64,000 bases of DNA from an uncultured Bacteroidia bacterium. Its GTDB lineage: Bacteria; Bacteroidota; Bacteroidia; J057; CALAJH01. A program made the position numbers and the translations under genes. Shown here piece after piece: positions 45,904 to 57,900 of this stretch. Numbering within the stretch: position 1 is the stretch's first letter; every line of letters starts with the position of its first letter. The DNA lies in assembly GCA_937922655.1 (NCBI GenBank), contig CALAJH010000033.1, positions 17,977 to 81,976 on the forward strand, given 5' to 3'. The notes beneath the pieces were generated by a model. The model ran no database searches and had not been told where the DNA came from. It saw nothing but the letters and a program-made list of their open reading frames with translations.

Positions 45904-48900
45904 ATGCGACTCTTTTTTACAAGCGCGGTATTTGCCGTAATGGCCGCGCTTTTTGCAAGCCGCGCCGGCGCGCAAATCAACGTCTACAACGACGGCCCCA
46001 TCGCCCTCGACATTCGCGTCAAGCGTTGTTGGTCCAACCAAAACTTCGACATCACCGGCCTGCAGTATCTGCTCTTCGGTCCCAACGAATACACCTACAA
46101 ACTCCGTCTGCGGGACGTCGAAAACCTCGACGGCGCCGATTGGACGGCGTGGAAAACCGTTACCGCCGATAACCAAGGCTACGTCTGGTCGCCCGACGAC
46201 AACCAAATCGTTTTTTCCTACGTCTATTCCGGCACGCAAGCCCCGACCAACTTCGAATTTGAATACGAGGCGTTTCGCAACCGTTGCGGTGGACGCACAA
46301 GCTACGATTGTTGCGAAATCTTTGGTTTGTGTACGGGCATTTACGACGCCAACCGCAAGCAGGGCGTGGGCCGCGTGCCTTTTCGCGCCGCCGAACCCAA
46401 CGTCTGGACCATCGCCCAAGGCCTTTCGAGCGACGGTCAATACGCCTTCCAATTCGAATTTCGCTGGCGTTACACTTACCCCTTGCCGCCCCTTTGCCCC
46501 AACCCCCAATACTCCGACGGCCCCGTCGGATTGACCGTTTGGCTCGACAAAGTCTGGGCCGACACCGACTTCGACGGCTTCGGTTTTTTCGGCGCCGAAG
46601 AACTCAACGTCCAATTCCGATTCAAAGACGACCTCGAAGCCGCTTTTCCAAACGAATACTTTTGTTTTACCGGAACGCAAAACTCCCCCCAATTCAACAA
46701 CGTCAATGCCGAAGCCCTCAATCGAACCTACGCCGACGTCGCCGCCCGTTCGTTTCAATACGATTTCCGCGTCTGGGAGGACGACTGTCCGTGCGAACTC
46801 GACTTTTTCAGCCCCAATTGTCCGACCCAGTGCGAATACAACACCGGCCCCGAATGCAACTATCTTTTCGGCCTCATCAACGACCCCGACGACAACCTGC
46901 GCACCGCCACCGGAAGCATCGACTTTCGTTCGTCCCCGCCCGGCGTCGACAACTACTTCGATTTTCCCATCAACGTTTCGACCACCGAGCGTTTCACCAA
47001 TTGGACGGCGCGCATAAGATATCGCTGGACGATGGGCAAACCGTCGGCCTCGGTCGCTCCCCCGGCGCCCGTTTGTCAAAACGAACCTTTGACCCTCAAC
47101 GGACAAACCCAAAACGCCACCTACTATCAATGGCAAGAAGGCGTGGGAACGAGTTGCGACGCCATTAGCCAATGGAACGATGTTCCGGGCGCGGTGTGTC
47201 GTGATTTTTCCGTGCCAACCAACTTCTCCGGTACCAAGTTTTACCGATTGGTCGTTGCCAATCGCGCCGGTACGGGCTCCAACACCAACGTCGGCGACCA
47301 TCTCGTTTACGCTTATTCGAATTGTGTGGCCGTTACGCGCAACGGCCCGGGCAACGTGCCGTCTATCGCCGGGCCGTGCGGATTGACCTTGCCGGGCAAC
47401 GCCGTCGCCGGTTTTTCCGTGCCGCTCATGCCCGGCGCGGTAAGTTACACGTGGACGACCACCGCCCCCGGCGCCACCGTCGTCAACGGACAGGGTTCCA
47501 ACGCCGTGTCCATCGCTTTCGGCACGCAGGGCGGCGAAGTGCGCGTAAGCGTCGATTACGGCGTTTGCGGGCAAGCCGTCAATTCCTGTTTCGTTACCGT
47601 CGACCCCACCCCCACCTGCGATTTTATTTACGTTTCGCCCACCGCGCCCGACAACGCCGCCGGCAACGCTCAAAATCCCGTCTCCCTACAAGGCGCCCTC
47701 AACCTCTACAATCCGGGCGACGAACGCAACGTCGTCCGCATGGCCGAAGGAAACTACACCTTCAACGGTATTTTGCTCATGGAATCGGGACTTAAAATCG
47801 AGGGCGGATACCGGGTCATCAACGGCAATTGGACCAAAGAACCCACCGCCGTTACGACCGTCAATTTTGTGAATTGTCTCGAAGAAACGCCGGGCGGTTC
47901 GGGTTTCGACGTCGGCCACCACATCGGCGTCAAATGTAATTTTATCAACGACTTTGCGCTTCAGGATTTGGTTTTGAATATTCCGTCGGTAACGGGAACG
48001 ACGGTCAATCGCGGCCGTTCGGTGTACGGGATATATTTAAATGGGGCGAGCAATTACGATATCACGCGGGTACGGGTAACGGTAGGGAACGCTTCGGCGG
48101 GGGCCAACGGCGTGACGGGAGCCAACGGCGTGCAAGGCGCCCGCGGCAACGACGGCGGAAACGGACAAAACAACAGTTGCGGCCCGGGGTTTGGTGTTGG
48201 CGGCGCGGGGGGCAACAACGTCTCCATCAACGGCGCGCCCGGCGGCGCGGGCGGTTCGGGGCGTTGTGCGGATTCGGGTTTGCCCGGCAACCCCGGAACG
48301 GCGTCCGGAAGCGTGGGCGGCGGTTCCGGCGGCTCCGGCGGAAACCGTCCCGGTTGCAATATTTTCAACTGCCAAGCCAATAGTTCGCACGACGGTCTTC
48401 CCGGCGGCGACGTGAGCGGTACGCCCCCCCAAGCCGGTACGGGAACCGCCGGCCCCGCGGGTTCGACCGCCGTCTTCTTTTTGCCCGGCGCCCAAGCCGG
48501 TACCGGCAACAAAGGCGCCGGCGGCGCCGGCGGCGGCGGCGGAGGAGCCGGCGGCGGACAAACCGGTTTCGGTTGCAACGACGACAAAGGCGCCGGCGGC
48601 GGAGGCGGAGGACAAGGCGGCGACGGCGGACAAGGCGGTACCGGCGGTTGGGGTGGCGGCGCCTCCTTTGGTTTGTACGTCGCCAACAACGGCGTCAACG
48701 GTAGCGTTACCGACTGTCAATTCGTTGCCGGAAGCCCCGGCGCCGGTGGACAAGGCGGACAAGGCGGACAAGGCGGGCAAGGCGGCGACGGTGGCAACGG
48801 CGGCGTTTGCGTCAATTCGAACAACTGCCAAGGCCTTGGCGCACCAAACTGTTTCAACGTCAACGGCGGAACAAGCGGGTGTTCCCGAGGGTGCGACTTC

Positions 48901-51900
48901 GGCATGGGCGGACGCGGCGGGCGCGGCGGACAGGGCGGACAAGGCGGAAACGGCGGAAACGGCGCCCCCGGTATCGCCGCCGCTACCCAATTCGTCACCG
49001 GAAACCCCCTGCCTATCACCGGAACCTATCCCACCGGCAACCCCGGCGTTACCCTCGCCTACACCAAAGGTTGTACCAACTCCGAAATTCTGCTTTCCGA
49101 AACACCCCCCAACGCCTCCAACTGGACCCTGCTTTCGGGCGGTCAGTTCGTTCCCGACGTCTCCAGCGGCTTTAGCTCTTATACCCTCGCCTCGCCCAAC
49201 GTCGCCGTTTATTATTCGACCGTCGGCTATAAAGACATCCAAAACGGAGCGAACGTTTTACGCAAGTTCGTCAATATCCGTACCGTACGTCCCCTTCCCG
49301 TCATCGACCCCGTTCCCACGGAAATATGCGCGGGCGAATCCGTCACGCTTTCGACGGCCACGGCGGGAACGATTTACGATTGGCGCGTTTTGCAAATCAC
49401 GGGCGCGGGTACGCCCGCCAACCCCGTCGAAATATTTTCCTCGGGTACCCCATCGGGCAACACCCTTACCCTCAACGCCCCCGGAACGTATCAAATTAAA
49501 CTCCGCGTCTTTGAAAACTGTTGCGGATGGTCGATACCCGTCTATCGAACGGTGGTCGTCAAACGTCGTCCGCCCGCGCCGCAGTTCGTCCAATCCACGG
49601 CCCGGGTTTGCCAACCGACCTCGGACGTCGTCTATGAAATTCAATCCGTCGACGGGGCCGATACTTATCAATGGACGGTGGCGCCGCCGTCGTTGGGCAG
49701 TATCACTTCGGGGCAGGGAACGACCCAAATCGCCGTAACGTGGTTCGGCGTCGGAACGGGAACGGTCGTGGCAAGGGCCATAGGCGTGGGATGTTTGAGC
49801 GGCGACGCCATCTTAAACGTCGAAGTCGTTCCGCCGCCCGCCGTCTCTCTTTCCGCCGCCCCCACCGCCATTTGCGAAGGCAACGAAGTAACCTTTACCG
49901 CAACGGGAACGGGCGAAATCTATCGCTTTACCGCGCAGGGCGGCGCCGTTCTCCAAGACTGGAGCGGGCTTTCGACCTTCAACACCAACGAACTGTTTTT
50001 CGGACAAAACTTGGTGGTACAGGCGCAGGCCGCCGTACAAGCCGACAACGGCGTGCTTTGTCTTTCGCCGCTTTCCAATCCCGTTTCGGTGAACGTCAGT
50101 CCGATTCCTTCTTTGACGCTCACCGCGTCCGACCCCGACTTTTCCATTTGCGAAGGCGACTTTGTTACCGTTACCGCCAACCCGCAAAACGTCGCCGGCG
50201 GCACGCCCCGTTATATTTTTTATCGCAACGACAACCCCAACGACATTCTTGGCGAGCCGTTGCAAACGCAAAATTTCGTCGTTACCAACGACCTTCGCGA
50301 CGGCGACGTGGTCTACGCCGTCGTTTTTAACGGACCGCCCACCGACTGTCCTTCTCAACCCGCGCGTTTGGACACCTTCCGCGTCCAACGCCCGCCCGTT
50401 ACCGGCAATTCGTCCATCGTTCCCTCCTGCGGCCCCGACCAAACCACCGTCCTGGTTTCGGTCGAAAACACCGAAGGCGCTTTGATTTGGCAAATCGCCA
50501 CCAACCTCAATTACCCCAACTACGAGGACATCCCCGGCGCCACCCAGACCACCCTCAATTATACCGTGCCGCAAATTACGGGTTCGGATACGACCCTACT
50601 TTATTTCCGGGCGCGTTACACCGTTAGCGGCGGCTGTACCAACATTCCTTTGGCCTCGACGGACGAACTCTTTTATTTGTCGCGCCCCCCGATAGCCGAT
50701 TCGGCGACGGTGTGTGAAAACGGTCAGGCCACGTTTTTCGTCCCCGCCCCCTGCCCCACGTGTTTGACGCAATGGTACGATTCGCCGAGCGCCTCCATCC
50801 CCGTCTTTACGGGCAATACCTTCACCACGCCGCTGCTGACCGCGCCCGTAACGTATTACGTCGCCTTCCGTTACCCCGGCGGGTGCGTCAGTTCGCGCGT
50901 GCCGTTCAAAGTCAAACTCTTTGACACCGTATTCCCCAACGCCCAAAACCAAGAACGTTGCGGCCCCGGAAACGTAACGCTCGCCGTTACCCCCGACCCG
51001 ATAAACTGTCCCGCATGCACCTACAATTGGTACGACCATTCGGGCAATTACCAACAAAGCGGACCAACGTTCAACACGGGTACGCTAACGACGACGACGA
51101 CCTATCGAGTGGAGGCGGTTTCGGTGCAAGGATGCGTCGGACCGAGACAATCCGTAGACGCAATCGTTCGGCCTTTGCCCGACGTTCAGGCCGTCGCCTT
51201 GCAACCCGCCATCTGCGTTGGCGCCTCGACGGTCTTGCAGGCCTCGGGCGCGGCCACTTACTCGTGGATTCCCGCAACGGGCCTTTCCGCCACCGACGTT
51301 CCCAATCCCGTCGCCAATCCCGCCGCCACCACCACCTATACCGTTACCGGAACGGCGAACGACGGTTGCCAAAAATCCGCGACCGTGACCGTAACCGTCA
51401 ACCCTTTACCCGTCGTTTCGGCCTTTGCAGTCGACAATACCCTTTGCATCGGAGAAAACACTTCGACCTTTACCGCGGGCGCCGTTATTTATACTTGGGC
51501 GCCGACCGACGGCGTTTCCAACCCTTCGGCCCCCACCCCTATACTCAATCCCTCCGTTTCCACGACCTACACCGTCACCGGCACCGACGCCAACGGCTGT
51601 ACGAATACGACCACGCTCGCGATTCAAGTCTTGGATTTGCCGACGGTAACGGCCACGGCGGACGACGACGAAATTTGCGCCGGCGCCTCGACCCAACTCA
51701 ACGCCACGGGCGGCATAAGTTACGTTTGGGCGCCGAGCGCCGGCCTTTCCGACGCCACCGTTCCCAACCCCGTCGCCTCGCCCGGTTCCACCCGTACTTA
51801 TACCGTTACCGCCACCGATGCCGACGGTTGCCGCAACACCGCCACCGTTACCGTCGTCGTCGTTTCCCCGCCCGTTTTGACGGCCAATGCCGACGACAAC

Positions 51901-54900
51901 GTCTTGTGCCTCGGGGAAACGACCGATTTGACCGTCGCCGGCGGACCGCCCGGCGTGGATTACGTCTGGCAACCGGCCTCCGCCATCGACGGCTCCAACA
52001 TCGGTACCGCCGTTTCCGCCAATCCCCAAACAACCACGACCTATAGCGTTTCCGCCGTTTTTGGCGGCGATTGCGTAGCGCAGGCTACGGTTTCGGTCGT
52101 CGTCCATCCGCTTCCGAACGTCCAAATTTCCGCTCCTACGGACGTAATCTGTTTTGGACAGAGCGTCAATCTTTTCGCCACGGGCGCCGTCGGTTACGTC
52201 TGGGCGCCGACAACGGGACTCAACAACCCCAATATTGCCAACCCCGTCGCTTCTCCCGCCGCCACCACAACCTACACCGTCACGGGAACCGACGCCAACG
52301 GTTGCGTCAATAGCCGGGAGTTCACCCTTACGGTCAATGCTTTGCCGACGGTCGATGCGACGGCCACGCCGGCGGCGATATGTACGGGTCAGCAAACGTC
52401 CCAACTCGAAGCAACGGGTGCAACAAGTTATCTTTGGTCGCCCGCCGCGGGATTGAGCAACCCCACGATTTCCAACCCCGTCGCCAACCCCGGTTCCACC
52501 ACCACCTATACCGTTACGGGTAGCGACGACAACGGTTGCGTCAATACCCAAACCGTTACCGTTACCGTCCATCCGCTTCCGAATTTGGTGGCCGTGGCCA
52601 TCGACCCCGCAATATGTTTGGGCAATACGACGACCTTGTCCTCGGCGGGAGCGACAAGTTTTGTGTGGGAACCCGCATCGGCGATTTTAGGACCGAACAA
52701 TCTTTCCGACGTTAGCGCCAACCCTACGACCACCACCGTTTACACCGTTACGGGTACCGACGACAACGGTTGCGTCCAAACCCGTACCGTTACCGTGGCG
52801 GTCAATTTCCAACCGACGGTAAGCGCCTTCGCCGCCGACGACGAAATATGCGTCGGACAAAGCGTTTCGCTCAGCGCCACCGGCGCCATAAATTATAGTT
52901 GGGAACCGGCGGGCCTGCTTAACAACCCCGGCGTTTTCAACCCCGTGGCCACCCCCGTCGTTACCACCACCTTTACCGTTACGGGTACGAATGCCGGCGG
53001 TTGCGTCGATACCGACGAAATTACGGTCGTCGTTCATGCGCTGCCCCACATTAGCGCGACGTCCAATCCCGCCGCGATATGCCCCGGCCAAACGACGGCG
53101 CAACTTTCCGCAAGCGGCGGCGTAACGTACGCGTGGTTGCCGACGGCGGGCCTCGACAACCCGGCATCCGCCAACCCCGTCGCTTCTCCCGCCGCCACCA
53201 CGACCTATACCGTTACGGGAACCGACGCCAACGGTTGCGTTTCGACGGCGACCACAACCGTAACGGTAAACGTTTTGCCGACGCTGACGGCGACAAGCTC
53301 CGCACCCTACGTTTGTTTGGGACAAAGCGCGACGCTCACCGCCGCCGGCGCCGCCAATTACCTCTGGGAACCCGCAAACCAAATCGACGGGCCGAACACC
53401 GGCGTTTCCGTAAGCGCCCGCCCCGACAACACCACCGTTTACACCCTTACCGGTACCGACGACAACGGATGCGTTTCCCAACGTACGCTGACGCTCAACG
53501 TCGTTCCCAATCCCGAAGTAACCGCCGTGGCGGATAGAACGGAAATATGCGTGGGACAATCCTCGGCCCAACTAACGGCCGCCGGCGCCACGACCTACGC
53601 TTGGCAACCCACCACGGGCCTCAACAACGCCGCCATCCCCAACCCCGTCGCCAACCCCGCCGTTACCACGACCTATACCGTCACCGGCACGACGGCGCAA
53701 GGTTGCATCGACACCGAAACCCTAACCGTTACCGTCCATCCCCTTCCGACGGTTTCGATAACCACGGGGCCGACGACGATATGTTTTGGCGACAACACAA
53801 CCTTGACGGCGGCAGGGGCGACAAGCTATCGTTGGGAACCGACGGCCGGCCTTTCCAACGCCAACATCGCCAATCCCGTCGCTTCTCCCGCCAATACCAC
53901 CACGTACACCGTTTTCGGTACCGACGACAACGGATGCGTCCAAACCGCGACGATAACGATTTCGGTTGGTCAGCTTCCGACGGTGAACGCCACCGCTTCC
54001 CAAGCGGACATTTGTTCGGGTCAAACGACGACGCTGACGGCGTCGGGTTCCGCGGGTGCGAGTTACGTTTGGCAACCGACGACGGGTTTAATCGGCGGCA
54101 ACGCGGGCGCCGCCGTCCAAGCCGCGCCCGCTCAAACCACCGTTTACACCGTTACCGCCACCACGGGTCTAGGTTGCGTCAATAGCTCCACGGTCACGGT
54201 GAACGTAACGCCGTCCCCGACGGTAACCATCAACGCGAGCAACGAACCCATTTGCGAAGGCGAAAGCGTAACGCTTTTGGCAAGCGGCGGTACCGCCTAC
54301 TCTTGGAATCCAACGACGTTCCTCAACAACGCCAACATTCCCAATCCCGTCGCCACGCCGCTTTACAACATCACGTATACGGTAACGGTAACGGGCGCGA
54401 ACGGATGTCAATCCACGGCGGCGGTTCCGGTATTCGTTTCTCCGAACCCGACGGTAAGCGCCAACGTTACGCCCGCCAACCCAACGGGTACGCTGACGGT
54501 GTTTTTTCTGACGGGCGCCGCCCCCTTCGACGTCCTCGTCCAACGCGCGGGAAGCACGCAAACATGGGAACGAAACGACTTGACAACCGGCTTCACCGAA
54601 TTTAACGATATGCCCGCCGGAGCGTATCTCGTTACCGTAACCGACGCCAACGGTTGCGTCGGCCGTACGAACGCCGTCATCAATCCACCCACCTGCACCC
54701 TGACCGTCAATGCGGGCACGGATTTGACGGTATGCTCGGGTTCGGTGAACACGCTCAACGCGACGGTCGCCGGCGCCCCCGGCCCCGTAACCTACCTCTG
54801 GGAACCCAACCTCAATATCGACAATCCATCGGCGCCGTCGGTTACGCTCATTCCGTCGTCGACGACGATATACACGGTAACGGTAACGTCGGGCGTGTGC

Positions 54901-57900
54901 TTTGCGCAAGACGCGGTGGCGGTGAACGTCGTTCCCGAACCGGCGATTTACGCCGCACCCTTGCAAACCCATGTTTGTCCCGGCGGCGGAACGCTCATCA
55001 CCGCCACGGGCGCCGAAAGTTACGTCTGGGAACCGGGCGGAATTGTCGCGCCGTCCATCACCGTCGCTCCTCCCGCGACGACGACCTACACCGTTACCGG
55101 CACGACGCAAGGCTGTTCCAAATCCACGACCGTTACCGTTACGGTTTATCCCGCCGGCAATTTGACGTTGAACGCTTTTCCGAACGTTGCGTGTTTGGGC
55201 CAAACGGTGCAATTGCAGGCAACGGGCGGAACGAACTATTTGTGGACGCCGACGGCGGGTTTGGACGACGCAACGTCCGCCGCGCCGCTGGCCACCCCCG
55301 CCCAAACAACCACCTATACCGTTACCGCCACCGACGCCAACGGCTGCCCGATATCGAACTTTATCACCGTAACGGTCAATGCGCTTCCGACGGCGGCGCC
55401 GACGGCTTCGCCCGCACAAATCTGTGCCGGACAAACGACCGCTTTGACCGCCAACGCCTCCGCTTCCGCCGTTTCTTACGAATGGCAACCGGCCTCGGCG
55501 ATTGTCGGACCGAACGACCAACCCACCGTTAGCGCCCAACCCGGTACGACGACGACGTTTACCGTTCGGGTGCGCGACGCGGCGGGTTGCGAAGGTACGG
55601 CAACGGTTACCGTCGCCGTCAATGAATTGACGACGCTCAACGCGACGGCTTCCCAAACCCTTGTGTGTCCAAACGAAGCGACGACGTTGTTCGCGACGGG
55701 TGCCACGGGGTATGCATGGTCGCCGGCGGGCCCGCTTTCCCATCCGAACATCGCCAATCCCGTTGCGACGGTAAACGAAACGACGACGTTTACCGTCACG
55801 GGAACCGACCCCAACGGCTGTTCGGCCCGGACGACGGTTACGGTGAACGTTCACCCCGCTCCCGTTTTGACGGTCAATCCCGTTGCGGCGACGATATGTT
55901 TGGGCGAAAGCACGCCGCTGTCGGTGGCGGGCGGGGTAAGTTATTCTTGGTTCCCGACTACGGGCCTTTCCGACCCCAACGCCTCCGACCCCGTCGCCTT
56001 CCCTACAACCACGACGACCTACACCGTTCGGGGAACGGACGCGAACGGTTGCGTCGCTCAAACGACGCTAACGGTAAACGTCGCGAATTTGCCGGCGGTT
56101 TCGGCGGCGGCGACGGCCGACGCCATCTGTGCCGGACAAACGACCGTTCTTTATGTACCCGGCCCCGACGACCAGCTGACCTACACTTGGGAACCGGCGA
56201 CGGCGGTACAAGGCTCGAACGTCGGGCCGACGGTCGTCGGCGCCCCGCTAACCCCTACCACCTACACGGTAACGGCCGGGGACGTCAACGGTTGCACCCG
56301 TACCGCCACCGTGGCCGTTACCGTGAGCAACGTCGTCAATTTGACGGCGTACACGATTCCGGCGCAGGTTTGCGCCGGAGACCCCGTAACACTCTACGCG
56401 ACGGGCGCCACGACGTATTTATGGCAACCATCGGAGCTCGTTTCCCAAGCGTCCCAACCCGTTACAACGGCGAACCCAACGACGACCACGACGTTTACCG
56501 TTACGGGCTACGACCCGCAAGGATGTTTGGGTCAGGCGGAAGTAACGGTGGAGGTGTTCGCGCCCTTCGATTTGACGATAAACGCGAGCGACGCAACGTT
56601 GTGCATCGGCCAAAGCGCGATACTGACGGCCTCGGGCGCGGCGGGTTATTCGTGGTCGCCGGCCTTGTCGGTATCCGACCCGTCGTCGGCGCAGGTGTCG
56701 ATTACGCCCGGTTCGACGACGACCTATACCGTCGTCGGAACGGACGCCAACGGTTGCTCGCGCTCGCAAACGATAACGATATCGGTGGTCAATCCTCCGA
56801 ACGTTGTCGCGGGCGCGAACGCGGCTTTGGTTTGCGCCAACGCGACGACGACGCTGTTCGCCATGGGTGCGTCAAGCTACGTATGGCAACCCCAAAACGC
56901 TATCGACGGCACGAACGTCGGCGCCAACGTTGTCGCCCGTCCGTCGCAAACGACGGTATACACCGTTACGGGGACGGACGCGAACGGTTGTTCGAATACC
57001 GCGACGGTGCCGGTAGTCGTCAATCCGCCGCCGCCCGTTGCGTTGTTTGTCAGCGACGATTACGTATGTCCGGGAACGGAAGTGCAATTTTCGGCCGCCG
57101 GGGCGTTAAATTATGTTTGGGAGCCGGCAAACTTGTTTTCGACGCCGTTCGGCACGGGACAAACGCTGACGATATTCGAGCCGACGACGGTCGTTGTCTA
57201 CGGAACGGACGCGAACGGGTGCGTCAATTCGGCTTCAACGACGGTCAACGTGTTTAGTTCTCCGACGGCGACGGTTACGGCCACCGAGGCGCCGAACGCC
57301 GTGGTTACGGTGGCGGTTTCGGGCGGATGGGCGCCGTATACGGTGCGCATCGTCGGGTTCGGGGTGAACGCGACTTTGACGGACGTGCAAGACGTTACAA
57401 GTTTTTCGGGTTTGAACGCCGGCACCTACGACGTTTTCGTTACCGATGCGAACGGCTGTCGATACACGACGTTTGTGAGCGTATTTTTGCCGGGTTGCGA
57501 TTTGACGGTGTATGCGGGCGAAGACCGTTCGGTGTGCGCGGGAACGACAATTAGTTTGACGGCGGGGACGACGGGCGGAGCGCAAGAGATTGCGGTTGTT
57601 TGGGCGCCGTCGTCGGGTTTGAACACGACTTCGGGACCGACGGTTTTGGCCACGCCCGTATCGACGACGACGTATACGGTTACGGCGGTTTCGGGCCTAT
57701 GCACGGCGGTGGATGTGGTAACGATAGAGGTTCGTCCGGTTCCGGCGGTGGGGGCGTATACGACCACGCCGACGGTGTGCGCGGGTTCGACGGCTGTGCT
57801 CAACGCCTTGGGAGCGGGTTCGTACGTTTGGACGCCGGGCAACCTCGTCGGCGCAACCGTCGCCGTTTTCCCCACCGAAACAACGATATACACGGTAACC

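Noticed and set aside
45880..47673. A long open frame of almost 600 codons on the minus strand
   Set aside because: It is antisense to the adhesin gene, low in complexity, lacks family features, and is produced by the high GC content of third positions.
48085..48981. Glycine-rich repeats as a collagen-like domain
   Set aside because: The tripeptide is GG-X, not G-X-Y with proline, so collagen is not a good model.
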